A stretch of 64,000 bases of DNA from Carboxylicivirga litoralis (GTDB lineage: Bacteria > Bacteroidota > Bacteroidia > Bacteroidales > Marinilabiliaceae), in assembly GCF_025499605.1 (NCBI RefSeq), contig NZ_JAFMVC010000010.1, positions 102,629 to 166,628 of the forward strand, in the 5' to 3' direction. The position numbers were made by a program, and so were the translations under genes. This document shows, one piece after another, positions 45,530 to 55,900 of this stretch. Positions within the stretch are counted from its first letter, which is position 1. The number at the start of each line of letters is the position of its first letter. Below the pieces are notes generated by a model. That model was not told where the DNA came from. It worked only from the letters and a program-made list of their open reading frames with translations, and made no database searches.

Positions 45530-46231
45530 TTAGTCTAACGTTTCTTTTTCGTGCTTTCTTAATAAATATACAATACCGTAGTTGGCACATTTTGTACGTT
45601 TTTCATCGCCTCCCAAGGTATCAAAATGCGCTTCTATTTCATTCCAAATGGCTAAAACGATCCTATCGGCAACACTTCTTAAATCGGTGACTTTTTCATG
45701 CATCTTTTGAGTTGTCACCAACAGATTTTTATGATTATTAAAATACTCCACAAACTTCTCGTATTTAATTTTAACCATAGCAATTGAAGGATTATAAATA
45801 CGTGAGCCTCCCATCATACCACGCTTTTCTTCTCCTTCAATAACCTGCTTCCCTACCTGAAGAAGCTGTTGCTCTGTTCCCAATTCTGGTACTGATTTCT
45901 CATCAATTTCAAAACCATATATCTTTCTCACTTCTGGTTTTATCTCACCCCGAATAATGCAAAAATTCAATACCTGAATAAAATGCGAGACATATAGGCG
46001 CGATACCTTAAATTGGTCGCCTAAAAGTTTGCCATATTTTGCCTGTCGCTCCTTGCTAAAATTATATTGTGAAATTGCCTGTTCGTATTGTGGTAAAAAT
46101 GACTGCAGCTCAAGAAACAACTTTTGGCTAAACGCTAAATCAAAGGGATTCAATTGTATACCTTTCTGCAAAGCTGCTTTTAAAGCGCGCAAACGTGCTT
46201 GATCAGTATTTGGAAGGCGACGATATGGCAT
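45530..46231 (-). CDS. Conserved-looking unknown protein, 233 aa
   Basis: Not assigned to a family. No signal peptide or membrane helix; strongly helical. It begins MPYRRLPNTDQARLRALKAAL and has a basic N-terminal third, a central VSRLYVSHFIQVLNFCIIRGEI and a C-terminal DRIVLAIWNEIEAHFDTLGG...YGIVYLLRKHEKE. I have the impression of similar proteins in other Bacteroidota, always without function. Upstream is a 301-base gap that ends with the terminator of the repeat-rich T9SS protein gene. Confidence 0.78.
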   Translation of the reverse strand: MPYRRLPNTDQARLRALKAALQKGIQLNPFDLAFSQKLFLELQSFLPQYEQAISQYNFSKERQAKYGKLLGDQFKVSRLYVSHFIQVLNFCIIRGEIKPEVRKIYGFEIDEKSVPELGTEQQLLQVGKQVIEGEEKRGMMGGSRIYNPSIAMVKIKYEKFVEYFNNHKNLLVTTQKMHEKVTDLRSVADRIVLAIWNEIEAHFDTLGGDEKRTKCANYGIVYLLRKHEKETLD

Positions 46232-46532
46232 GTTGTTTTCGATTAAAAGGGACCTGTTCGCATCTAAAAGTAGAAAAAATAACTTCTATTAACAAATACC
46301 AACAGATCAATCACTTTACTATTATTAATTTTTATCAATATTTCATTCATCCAATAAACATCGTTGTTCATCAACAAGAAACATTCGTTCATAAAAACGA
46401 ATTATTTCAATAAAGGTTACTATTTTCTTAAAATCAGTTGAATAAAAATAAAAAGGAAGCCCTCGTGAAACGAATGCCTCCTTAATTTCAAATAATAACG
46501 TCTAAGTATTATACTAATAAATCTGAAGATTT
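46232..46532. other. 301-base intergenic region
   Basis: Holds the promoter region of the unknown 233-aa gene (left) and the terminator of the T9SS protein (46441-46483). The middle, 46260-46440, is AT-rich (about 75% A+T by eye) with no coding or RNA signal I can see. Confidence 0.6.
46441..46483 (-). terminator. Terminator of the T9SS cargo gene
   Basis: Nested hairpin at 46453-46483 (AAGGaaGC outer stem, TCGT-gaa-ACGA inner stem, one mismatch), followed on the minus strand by a T-rich tract TTTTTATTTTTATT. Confidence 0.7.
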
Positions 46533-48341
46533 TTAGCGTTTAAGAACTTTAACTGTATAAGTCTCTTTTCCTGTTAATTGTAGTAAATAGATTCCTTTTT
46601 CAAGATCGGAAACAATAACTGTTATAACTGACCCATCTAGTTTAAATTGTTTAACGATTTTTCCCGCCAAATTAAAAATGGCACCACTTGTATACTGACC
46701 ATCATAACCAGATATACTCAGTTCATTATTCATTGGTATGGGGTATATGCTAAGACTGGATTTTGCTGTATTGTCCATATCTGTAGCTAGTGTCCATTTG
46801 GCCCAAAGCTCAATATCACCAGTTTCTCCGCCAGCAATTGTTGCCACTTCTTGAGTTAATCCTTCATCTTCAAACCAGCCGTCAAAATCAAACCCCGCTT
46901 TAGCTGGATCATCCAAAGTTAATATAGATGTTTCGATGGTATAAGTATCAGGATTACCTGCTGCATTAGTAGCATCTTCCATATTATTATAAGTAACAGC
47001 GTATTCCAAAATCGTGTATTCAGCAGTGACAGTTAAATCAGCAGTAATATTATCGAATGGCACATCCCAACCGCTGAAGGTATAACCAGTGCGATCTGGA
47101 TCTGCAGGTGCAGTAGCAGTGCCTCCATAATCCACCGATTCTGTTTTTAATACAGTACTTCCATCCCAGTCTACAAACGTCACCGCGTACTGATTAATGG
47201 AATATTGAGCTGTTACGGTTAAATCAGCAGTAATATTATCAAATGGAACATCCCAGCCAGTGAAAGCATAACCAGTGCGAACTGGATCTGCTGGTGCAGT
47301 AGCAGCGCCTCCATAATCCACCGATTCTGTTTTTAATACGGTACTCCCATCCCAATCTACAAACGTCACCGTGTACTGATTAATGGAATATTGAGCTGTT
47401 ACGGTTAAATCAGCAGTAATATTATTAAATGGCACATCCCAGCCAGTGAAGGTATAACCAGTGCGCTCTGGATCTGCCGGTGCAGTAGCAGCTCCACCTC
47501 CAATAACTTGTTCTGTTTTAAGAACCGTTCCATCCCAATCCTCAAACGTTACTGTAAAACCATCCTCAATTGTCAGTACTGCAGTTGTCAGTGTTGTTCC
47601 AGGAAAAAAACCATTAGTCATTTCACAATAATAGCTTCCCGTTTGTAAAAAACGAAACTGCCCATTCCCAAGATCTTCAATCTGCTCTGCGGTCACTTCT
47701 AGTCCACTTTCATTATTGAACCAGGTAAAAACAGTTGCGTTACCATCAAATTCAGCTTCAGATGACCAGTCTAATACATAATTAACTAATTCTGTCTGAG
47801 ATGCAAATATCTCCTTGCTAGAGCTATAGAGAAATGAACTATATGCAGCCTTGATATAATATATCTCAGAGAAAGCCAGCCTGTTTTCATTACAAAGCAA
47901 AGGACTTATCTCATTATTTGTACCAATTTGTATTGAAGTCAGATCGTTATCAGAGCATTCGAGGTAAACTAAATTTGTATTAGTACTCAAATCAAGACTT
48001 ATCAGTTGGTTTGATGAGCAGACCAATAATATAAGCAGGGGATTGTTACTCAAATCAAGACTTTTAAGCTGATTATCGGAGCATTGAAGTTGTGTAATAT
48101 TAATAAAATGCTCAATACCAGTTAAGTCAGATATACTTTTACTATTTAAAGTAATTGGAAATAAATAGCTATTAGCTTCATCGATACTAATTTCTCCATC
48201 AGCATTTGTATCTACATTTCCAATGTCTAATAGAGCTTGTTTAAAGTTTTCATCTTCAAATTCAATATCTTGTGCTGCTAATACTAATGGCAAGAAAAAG
48301 AACAACAGCAATGCCAATCGAGGTAAGTAAAGTTTTTTCAT
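46533..48341 (-). CDS. Secreted repeat protein: LRR-like, InlB B-repeats and T9SS sorting domain
   Basis: 602 aa. Signal peptide (ending VLAAQ), then an EF-hand-like NVDTNADGEISIDEA (43-57) and short leucine-rich repeats (LTSIQIG / LKSLDLS / LISLDLS types, about 62-150). A beta-domain follows at about 175-260. Three near-identical 62-63-aa Flg_new/InlB-type repeats occupy 263-450 (DWDGSTVLKTESVDYGG...TGWDVPF), then a divergent fourth to about 518. The last 75 aa, SLSIYPIPMNNELSISG...GIYLLQLTGKETYTVKVLKR, form a type A T9SS sorting domain, so it is exported to the cell surface by the type IX system. An adhesin-like role is inferred. Monocistronic. Confidence 0.92.
   Translation of the reverse strand: MKKLYLPRLALLLFFFLPLVLAAQDIEFEDENFKQALLDIGNVDTNADGEISIDEANSYLFPITLNSKSISDLTGIEHFINITQLQCSDNQLKSLDLSNNPLLILLVCSSNQLISLDLSTNTNLVYLECSDNDLTSIQIGTNNEISPLLCNENRLAFSEIYYIKAAYSSFLYSSSKEIFASQTELVNYVLDWSSEAEFDGNATVFTWFNNESGLEVTAEQIEDLGNGQFRFLQTGSYYCEMTNGFFPGTTLTTAVLTIEDGFTVTFEDWDGTVLKTEQVIGGGAATAPADPERTGYTFTGWDVPFNNITADLTVTAQYSINQYTVTFVDWDGSTVLKTESVDYGGAATAPADPVRTGYAFTGWDVPFDNITADLTVTAQYSINQYAVTFVDWDGSTVLKTESVDYGGTATAPADPDRTGYTFSGWDVPFDNITADLTVTAEYTILEYAVTYNNMEDATNAAGNPDTYTIETSILTLDDPAKAGFDFDGWFEDEGLTQEVATIAGGETGDIELWAKWTLATDMDNTAKSSLSIYPIPMNNELSISGYDGQYTSGAIFNLAGKIVKQFKLDGSVITVIVSDLEKGIYLLQLTGKETYTVKVLKR
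46992..47555 (-). repeat. Tandem 186-189-bp repeats inside the T9SS protein gene
   Basis: Three direct repeats (62, 63 and 63 codons) with very similar DNA as well as protein, for example the phrase encoding TVLKTESVDYGG in copies two and three. The similarity at DNA level suggests recent duplication or gene conversion. Confidence 0.85.
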
Positions 48342-48447
48342 AGGAGCGTATTAGAAGTTAAAATTTAGCTTAAGCGTAACTAAGGTAAAGTATACCCGTT
48401 TCAAAATCAACCCCTTCTATCCCTACACATTATTCATTAATCAAAAA

Positions 48448-48473
48448 AAAGGTCGCTTTATAAAGCGACCTTT
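48448..48473 (-). terminator. Terminator of the sdhCAB operon
   Basis: Perfect palindrome AAAGGTCGCTT-tata-AAGCGACCTTT, followed on the minus strand by a run of T, 26 bases after the sdhB stop. Confidence 0.9.
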
Positions 48474-48498
48474 AATATCCAATAAGAGAGTGTACTTG

Positions 48499-49254
48499 TT
48501 AATCTGCTAACTTGGCTTTCAAGAACTCGCGGTTCAAACGAGCGATGTTAGAAATAGAAACGCCTTTCGGACATTCTACCTCACAAGCTCCTGTGTTGGT
48601 ACAGTTACCAAAACCAAGTTCGTCCATTTTCGCTACCATGTTTTTAGCACGACGCGCTGCTTCAACTTTACCTTGTGGTAACAAAGCTAAGTGGCTTACT
48701 TTTGCTGAAACGAAAAGCATAGCCGAACCGTTTTTACAAGTGGCCACACAAGCACCACAGCCGATACATGAAGCAGCATCCATAGCCTCATCAGCATCAA
48801 CCTTTGGAATAGGAATTGCATTGGCATCAGGTACACCACCAGTACTTACTGATGTATAACCACCAGCAGCAATAATCGTATCAAAAGCGTTACGGTTAAC
48901 AATCAAATCTTTGATGACCGGGAAACCTGCCGAACGCCATGGTTCAATCGTAATTGTTTCACCATCCTTAAACTTACGCATGTGCAACTGACAAGTAGTT
49001 ACGTCATCGTCTGGTCCGTGAGGACGGCCGTTGATGTATAACGAACACATTCCGCAAATACCTTCGCGACAATCATGATCGAATGCAACCGGCTCTTTAC
49101 CTTCGTTCACCAACTGCTCATTCAGGATGTCCATCATCTCAAGGAATGAACTGTCAGTTGATACTTTATCTAGTTTATATGTCTCGAAACGACCCTTGTC
49201 TTTAGGTCCGTTCTGACGCCAAACCTTAAGAGTCAAACTTATATTATTTTCCAT
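48499..49254 (-). CDS. sdhB: Succinate dehydrogenase/fumarate reductase iron-sulfur subunit
   Basis: 251 aa iron-sulfur subunit linking the flavoprotein to the membrane quinone site. [2Fe-2S] ligands are in [15 protein letters not shown]; the [4Fe-4S] and [3Fe-4S] clusters use [15 protein letters not shown] and [15 protein letters not shown]. All clusters appear complete. It is the last gene of a three-gene operon (C, A, B in transcription order), 36 bases after sdhA. In Bacteroidota this enzyme type can act as fumarate reductase under anaerobic conditions; sequence alone does not tell direction. Confidence 0.96.
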   Translation of the reverse strand: MENNISLTLKVWRQNGPKDKGRFETYKLDKVSTDSSFLEMMDILNEQLVNEGKEPVAFDHDCREGICGMCSLYINGRPHGPDDDVTTCQLHMRKFKDGETITIEPWRSAGFPVIKDLIVNRNAFDTIIAAGGYTSVSTGGVPDANAIPIPKVDADEAMDAASCIGCGACVATCKNGSAMLFVSAKVSHLALLPQGKVEAARRAKNMVAKMDELGFGNCTNTGACEVECPKGVSISNIARLNREFLKAKLAD

Positions 49255-49290
49255 TTTTCTCTGTTTAACTTATGAACATTAATGACCTAA

Positions 49291-51228
49291 TTATTTGTAG
49301 TTACGTTGAGCAACTTTAACAACTTCAAAAGTCAAATCTTCTTTATGCATTACTGGTGCTTTATCAGCACCTTGATATTCCCAGCAAGCAGCATAAGCAA
49401 ATTGGTCATCCTGACGCATTGCCTCACCTTCTTCAGTCTGGAACTCTTCACGGAAGTGACCACCACAAGACTCTTCGCGGTGTAGCGCATCACGCGCCAT
49501 TAAATCACCAGTTGTAATAAAGTCAGCCAAACGAGATGCTTTTTCCAACTCAACGTTCATACCTTCACCTGAACCAGGGATACGCACGTTGCTCCAGAAT
49601 TCTTTCTTAATCTCAGCAATTCTTTCGATAGCTTTCTCCAAACCTTCTTTGTTTCGAGCCATACCAACGAAATCCCACATCACTAAACCAAGCTCTTTGT
49701 GGATGCTGTCAACCGAACGATTTCCTTTGATAGCCAATAACTTCTCAAATTTCGCTTTCGCTTCACTTTCAGCGTCAACAAATTCTTTTTCGTCACCAGT
49801 CATACGAGGTGTAGAAATATCATCAGCCAGGTAGTTCTGGATTGTATATGGCAATACGAAATATCCATCAGCTAATCCCTGCATCAAAGCAGAAGCACCT
49901 AAACGGTTAGCACCGTGGTCAGAGAAGTTAGCCTCACCAGCTGCAAATAAACCAGGAACAGTTGTTTGCAATTCATAATCTACCCAAATACCACCCATTG
50001 TGTAGTGAATAGCTGGATAAATCATCATCGGTGTTTCGTATGGATTGTCATCAACAATCTTTTCGTACATCTGGAATAAGTTTCCATAACGAGCACGGAT
50101 AGCATCTTCACCTAAACGCTCGATAGCCGATTTAAAGTCAAGATAGACAGCTAATCCAGTTGTTCCTACACCAAAACCGGCATCACAACGCTCCTTAGCA
50201 GCACGAGAAGCAACATCACGAGGCACTAAGTTACCGAATGCAGGGTAACGACGCTCTAAGTAATAATCGCGGTTTTCTTCAGCAATCTGAGTTGGTTTTA
50301 ATTTACCGGCACGAATCGCTTCAGCATCTTCTTTCTTTTTAGGAACCCAGATACGACCATCGTTACGTAACGATTCCGACATAAGCGTTAATTTTGACTG
50401 GAACTCACCGTGTACAGGAATACAAGTTGGGTGAATCTGAGCGAAACATGGGTTGGCAAAAGCAGCTCCTTTTTCGTAAGCTTTGATAGCTGCCGAACCG
50501 TTTGATCCCATCGCGTTAGTCGATAAGAAGAAAGCGTTTCCGTAACCACCAGTAGCCAATACCACTGCGTGACCAAAGTGACGCTGGAATTCACCAGTTA
50601 CCAAATCACGAGCAATAACTCCGCGAGCTTTACCGTCAACCATGACGATGTCAACAATCTCAGTACGTGTATATAAATCTACAGTACCAGCGTTTACCTG
50701 GCGCATTAAAGCCTGATAAGCACCAATTAACAGCTGCTGACCTGTTTGTCCTTTAGCGTAGAAAGTACGGCTTACCTGAGCACCACCAAATGAACGGTTG
50801 TCTAACAAACCACCGTATTCGCGGGCAAAAGGAACACCCTGAGCCACACACTGGTCGATGATGTCATTACTTACTTCAGCCAAACGGTGTACGTTAGCTT
50901 CACGCGCACGGTAGTCACCACCTTTTACAGTATCATAGAATAAACGGTGAACCGAGTCACCATCGTTTGGATAGTTTTTAGCAGCATTGATACCACCCTG
51001 TGCAGCGATAGAGTGTGCACGACGTGGTGAATCCTGAATGGTGAAATTCTTTACATTGAAACCCATTTCACCAAATGAAGCAGCAGCCGAAGCACCTGCT
51101 AAACCTGTTCCAACAACAATAATATCTAACTTACGCTTGTTAGCAGGGTTAACCAGTTTCTGGTTAGCTTTATAATTAGACCACTTTTCAGCCATTGGCC
51201 CTTGTGGTATCTTAGAATCTAAATTCAT
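49291..51228 (-). CDS. sdhA: Succinate dehydrogenase/fumarate reductase flavoprotein subunit
   Basis: 645 aa FAD-containing catalytic subunit. The FAD motif is [19 protein letters not shown]. The FAD-linking His is in [14 protein letters not shown]. Later are the substrate-loop [38 protein letters not shown] and the [20 protein letters not shown] tail. This is the longer, B. fragilis/Wolinella-like B-type enzyme with a single cytochrome b subunit. It oxidises succinate or reduces fumarate at the cytosolic face. Confidence 0.97.
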   Translation of the reverse strand: MNLDSKIPQGPMAEKWSNYKANQKLVNPANKRKLDIIVVGTGLAGASAAASFGEMGFNVKNFTIQDSPRRAHSIAAQGGINAAKNYPNDGDSVHRLFYDTVKGGDYRAREANVHRLAEVSNDIIDQCVAQGVPFAREYGGLLDNRSFGGAQVSRTFYAKGQTGQQLLIGAYQALMRQVNAGTVDLYTRTEIVDIVMVDGKARGVIARDLVTGEFQRHFGHAVVLATGGYGNAFFLSTNAMGSNGSAAIKAYEKGAAFANPCFAQIHPTCIPVHGEFQSKLTLMSESLRNDGRIWVPKKKEDAEAIRAGKLKPTQIAEENRDYYLERRYPAFGNLVPRDVASRAAKERCDAGFGVGTTGLAVYLDFKSAIERLGEDAIRARYGNLFQMYEKIVDDNPYETPMMIYPAIHYTMGGIWVDYELQTTVPGLFAAGEANFSDHGANRLGASALMQGLADGYFVLPYTIQNYLADDISTPRMTGDEKEFVDAESEAKAKFEKLLAIKGNRSVDSIHKELGLVMWDFVGMARNKEGLEKAIERIAEIKKEFWSNVRIPGSGEGMNVELEKASRLADFITTGDLMARDALHREESCGGHFREEFQTEEGEAMRQDDQFAYAACWEYQGADKAPVMHKEDLTFEVVKVAQRNYK

Positions 51229-51250
51229 ATCTATTATGTGTTAGATTTGA

Positions 51251-51931
51251 CTATTGATAAAAAGCAAATTGAAGGATAGCAATTGCAGCAAACCCAAGTC
51301 CTATGATCCATGCGAAGGCAATACCGATAACCGTCCAACGCTTACGCCAGATGTTATTACTAAATCCTAGTGTTTGGAAAGCCGACCAGAATCCGTGTGT
51401 TAAGTGAATGGTTAAACCAAGAGAACCAACCACATAAAGAGCCACTCTCCATGCTTCGGATAAAGCAGCGTTAACCAATGCATAGGTATTGTGCATTTCA
51501 ACCCCATCGTAAGTTACCGACGCAGCCCCATGAGTTATCTGCAAAGGCACAAAGAAATCCACAATGTGAACAACAAGGAATGCAGTAACAGTAATTCCTA
51601 AAACATACATGTTTTTTGAAGCCCACATCACATCCTTTGTATTGTTACCGGATGCATACTTCGCATTTCCTCTGGCTTTGTTGTTTTGCAATGTCAGAAT
51701 TGAAGCATAAATGATGTGGATAATAAAACCACCAAAAAGTACAGGCTGCAAACCATACTTAATCAATGGTAATGCCATAAAGTTGGCAGCAATGTTGAAT
51801 GTTTCTCCACCATCGGGAACAAGCAACAGTAAGTTAATGGAAAGGTGGACGATTAAGAACGTCACCAAAAAAAGTCCTGACAAGCTCATCAGCAACTTTC
51901 TTCCAATTGAGGAACCAAAAATAGTACTCAT
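51251..51931 (-). CDS. sdhC: Succinate dehydrogenase/fumarate reductase cytochrome b subunit
   Basis: 226 aa membrane anchor with five predicted helices (first LLMSLSGLFLVTFLIVHLSINLLLL). Histidines within helices (VHLSIN, IHIIYAS, VHIVDFF, IHLTHGFWSAFQ) fit ligands of two haem b groups, as in B-type quinone-linked enzymes with one membrane subunit. First gene of the operon, with a well-formed promoter about 55 bases upstream; sdhA starts 22 bases after its stop. Confidence 0.94.
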   Translation of the reverse strand: MSTIFGSSIGRKLLMSLSGLFLVTFLIVHLSINLLLLVPDGGETFNIAANFMALPLIKYGLQPVLFGGFIIHIIYASILTLQNNKARGNAKYASGNNTKDVMWASKNMYVLGITVTAFLVVHIVDFFVPLQITHGAASVTYDGVEMHNTYALVNAALSEAWRVALYVVGSLGLTIHLTHGFWSAFQTLGFSNNIWRKRWTVIGIAFAWIIGLGFAAIAILQFAFYQ

Positions 51932-51985
51932 AGGAATCCTTTTTAATTTATTTAATTGTTAAAACTAATTTGTTCTATAAGGCTG

Positions 51986-52017
51986 CAAATGTAGGTGTGA
52001 AAAGGCCGCTACCCAAA
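51986..52017 (-). promoter_or_regulatory. sdhCAB promoter (TTTG-N20-TACATTTG)
   Basis: On the minus strand TTTG (52017-52014) is followed after exactly 20 bases by TACATTTG (51993-51986). This is a full match to the Bacteroidota sigma-ABfr consensus TTTG-N19-21-TAnnTTTG, ending about 55 bases before the sdhC ATG. Confidence 0.8.
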
Positions 52018-52312
52018 TATTATTAAAGAATTAATTCTATATTTATATCAATTCTAATTAACCACACATTTAAACATTTTATATTATATCTTTTTTAACA
52101 TTTATTGTTACAAATTAATAAAATATAAATCGGATTACTTCATCTTATTCTCGCACATCTTAGACTAATAATAAAGCACTGAGGCAGGTTTTGAGCATGC
52201 AATTTACAGCAATTTTAATCCTTTATCAAAGGAAAAGCTTTATAAAAACATTAAAGAATCTCTTCCTTATTGGTTGAATTTCAGCACTGTTTTATTTTCA
52301 TATAAAGTTTTC

Positions 52313-52320
52313 TATTTTTG
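52313..52320 (+). promoter_or_regulatory. -7 promoter element for frr
   Basis: TATTTTTG fits TAnnTTTG, 39 bases before the frr ATG; the -33 TTTG is not clear. Confidence 0.45.
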
Positions 52321-52359
52321 TGTAAACGAACAGTTTAAACGCAATCATACATTCTGACC

Positions 52360-52923
52360 ATGCAAGAAGAAATAGATTTAATATTAGACGATGCCAAAGA
52401 ACGAATGGCCAAGGCGATTGAACACCTTGATAACGAACTAGGTAAAATCCGTGCGGGTAAAGCTAATCCTAAAATGCTCGAAGGTATTTTGGTCGATTAC
52501 TACGGCAGTATGACACCCCTTTCACAAGTGGCAAATTTAAGTACTCCCGACCCACGTACCATAGCTATACAGCCATGGGAAAAGCAATTGATTGGCGAGA
52601 TTGAAAAAGCAATCATGGCAGCTAATCTTGGCTTCAACCCTGATAATAATGGTGATATCATTCGCATCAACATTCCTCCATTAACAGAGGAACGTCGTAA
52701 AGACTTGGTGAAGCAGGCTAAGTCTGAATGTGAAGATGCTAAAGTTAGCTTCCGTAATACGCGTCGTGATTGTAATGATGAATTGAAAAGAATGAAGAAA
52801 GATGGCCTTTCTGAAGATTTAGAGAAAGATGCTGAAGCTGAAGTTCAAAACATCACCAATGAGTACGTTAAGAAAGTGGATGCTATGTTTGAAGTTAAAG
52901 AAAAAGACATCTTGACTGTATAA
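52360..52923 (+). CDS. frr: Ribosome recycling factor
   Basis: 187 aa RRF, which with EF-G splits post-termination ribosomes. Three-helix bundle plus beta/alpha insert: ERMAKAIEHLDNELGKIRAGKANPKML, PLSQVANLSTPDPRTIAIQPWEK, INIPPLTEERRKDLVKQAKSECEDAKVSFRNTRRD and the C-terminal long helix. Length and motifs are standard. Separate from pyrH/tsf here, divergent from sdhC, followed by a strong terminator. Confidence 0.97.
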   Translation: MQEEIDLILDDAKERMAKAIEHLDNELGKIRAGKANPKMLEGILVDYYGSMTPLSQVANLSTPDPRTIAIQPWEKQLIGEIEKAIMAANLGFNPDNNGDIIRINIPPLTEERRKDLVKQAKSECEDAKVSFRNTRRDCNDELKRMKKDGLSEDLEKDAEAEVQNITNEYVKKVDAMFEVKEKDILTV

Positions 52924-52943
52924 TTCACTGAAAAAAATAAGTA

Positions 52944-52972
52944 GAAAGGCTGCCCAATATGGGCAGCCTTTC
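52944..52972. terminator. Bidirectional terminator, frr and Tricorn-like gene
   Basis: Perfect 12-bp stem GAAAGGCTGCCC / GGGCAGCCTTTC with a 5-base loop between convergent genes. Confidence 0.9.
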
Positions 52973-52992
52973 TTGTATGTGTTAAACCATTT

Positions 52993-55900
52993 TTATTTTA
53001 AATCATTCAGCATCACTTCAATTGCTTTCTCCAACTGCTCATCGCGTCCTTCCTTTAGTAATTCGAAGCTATTCTGCACTTTCACATCTGGCTCCAACTG
53101 GGTATTTTCAAGGTAATTACCGTCCATGTCTTTTACACCAATTTGCGGAATACCAAACACCAATGTTTTGTCCTGCTGAGTTTCCCACCACACAGCCGTC
53201 ATGGTTCCGGGAACCGGCATACCAATCAGTTTACCAATTTTCAAAGCGTTATAGGCAAATGGAAAGGCATGCGCGTCGGAGTAGTTACCTTCGCTAATAA
53301 GTACACACGATGGTTTATTCCATTTGGCAATCGGCTCTGAACCAAAATAACGACCTCCCGGATAATAATCAGCATATTTTTTACCGCTTAAGAAAGTTAC
53401 CAAATCATCGTGCAGCCAGCCACCACCATTAAAGCGTGTATCCACGATTAGTGCTTCTTTATCATGATTACGCCCCAACACCTCGGAGTAAAACTCGCGG
53501 AAGCTCGGTGAATCCATTCCTTTGACATGTACATAGCCCAAACGGCCGCCCGATAAACGCTCCGTCATTTCACGACGCTGCTTAATCCAACGCTCATATA
53601 ATAACTGGTTGCGCTTCGACAGGCTGATGGGTTTCACTGTTTCCTGCCAGCGCTTACCTGAAGCCGGATTATACATGGCCAACAAGGTTGGTTTTCCTTC
53701 CTGATGATTCAACTGCTGATATAAATCGGAAAAGTTTGTTATGCCCACTCCATTAACCGATTCCACAACAGTACCGGCTTTAATCTTCGTACCTTCTTTT
53801 AATACGGGGCTTTTATCAATCACCTCTGTTATCTTCAGCCCTTTGCCATTGTATTTATAATCGAAAAACAAACCTAAGGAAGCTGTTTTATCGGCATCGG
53901 CAATTTTAGGACGATAGCGGGCTCCGGTATGCGAACCATTCATCTCACCCAACATTTCGCTCAATAGCTCCTGAAAATCATAGTTATTATTCACATGAGG
54001 TAAAAAACGCTCGTATTCGGCCTTATAAAAGTCCCAATCCACATTATGCAAATCTGGGCGATACCACTTACGCTTTACCTGACGCCAGGCATGATCAAAT
54101 ATGGCTTCACGCTCTGCTGCAGCATCCAGGTACATTTCAGCATTGTAATTAACCGCTTTTGTTTTATCGCTCTTGGTATCAAACTTGGTTATTTGACCTC
54201 CAGAAAAAACAAAGATGTTGGCAAAAGCCGAATCCGCCTGCATATAACCGCCTCTTCCATCCAACTCTGCTATCTTCTTGGTTTCATTCTTTTTAAAATC
54301 GTGCATCCACAGGTCGTGACCTTTTTCAAAGCGCGACAAATAATATAGCTTATCAGCATCGGGAGATAGTAAAGCACCGGCCAGACTCGATGAATGAATG
54401 GTTAAACGTGCCATTCTATCCTCCAGATTATCCAACTCCATTTCGATGCTGTCCTCTTCTTTTACAGCTGATTTCTTCTTTTTCTTCTTGTCTTTCGACT
54501 CTTCCTCCTCCTTTTCTGACTTTTCCAATTCTTCTTTTAATTCCAGCTCCTCCTTGCTTAGTTTAAACTGGTCGTAACTCTTTTGGTTAAAGAACATGGC
54601 ATAGACATCGTCGTGCGAGCCCCAGCTACCATGGTTGCGCATGCCGTGTTTGTCGGTGAACCAAATCACTGCATTACCGTTCATCATCCATTGCGGACGA
54701 GAATCGCCATAACCACTTTGGGTCAGATTCTTCACTTCACCTGAGCCGTTAGCAGCCACCAAACCAACTTCGTCAATCACCCAGTGATTGGGACAAAAAG
54801 CAACGATAAACCATTTTCCGTCAGGCGACCACTGGTACCATTGATCACCATCGCTGTACGAATAGTTATAGGTGCCTTCAAGAATGGTTCGCACCGCCTT
54901 TGTATCAAGGTTAATTACTTTAAGTGTGGTTCTGTTTTCCAGGAATGCCACCTCTTTACCATCGGGCGAAAAATGGGGCTGAAAGGTTTCGGCTTCTACT
55001 TCAATGACCGGTTTTTCTTCAATCAAGGTGGCATTAGAGAAATACAACTCATCATCGCTTTTAATGGATGATGTGTAAACATTCCAGCTACCATTTCGCT
55101 CGGCGGCATACACCAACGAACGTCCATCAGGACTGAAACTGACCGAACGCTCCTGACCTGGCGTATTGGTAACGCGTTTGGTGGTATTATAATCCACAGA
55201 CGTAACAAACACCTCCCCCCGTGCCACAAATGCTATTTCTTTACCATTTGGCGACACATCCATCTCTGTAGCTTCCTTGCTCATCTTCACAAATTGCGTA
55301 TCTGTCCCTTCGATATCAAAGTTGATGTTTACAACCACTTTTGCGGGCATCGCACCGGGCTTTTGAGTATATAACTCGCCATTGAAACTATAGCATAATA
55401 CATCATTGTCCGACACACTCAAAAAGCGCACGGGATGCTTTTTAAAATGGCTTATTTGTTCAACGTTGGCGGGTTGATTGATGCTTGTTTTACACACATT
55501 AAAGGAGCCAAACTGCTCACTTAAAAAGTAGATATCTTTCTCATTGCTTGCCAACACAGGCTGACGATCTTCGCCTTTAAACGAGCTTAACTTAGTATGT
55601 TTACCTGTTGAAATTTCCATTTTCCAGATATCGCGCGTTACCGATGACTGGTGATGTTTGCGCCATCTATCCTCATAGCCTTTCACATCCTGATAGACGA
55701 TAAATGAACCATCATTGCTCATCATGGCCAGCTCGGCCGGCGTGGTCAGCAGCTGGTCAATGGACGATGTAGTCACATCTACTTTGTACAGCTCTGAAAA
55801 CAAACCGTAAGGAAACTGGCTATTCTGATAATCATCTAACTGCTGTGATGAATACAGCACCTGTTGTCCATTGGGGGTAAACGAACAAGGTACCTCATTG

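Larger units (their letters stand above)
51932..52359. other. 428-base divergent intergenic region, sdhC/frr
   Basis: Contains the sdhCAB promoter at the left (51986-52017) and the frr promoter-like site at the right (52313-52320). The centre (52020-52300) is AT-rich with no gene, RNA fold or repeat that I can support. Confidence 0.6.
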
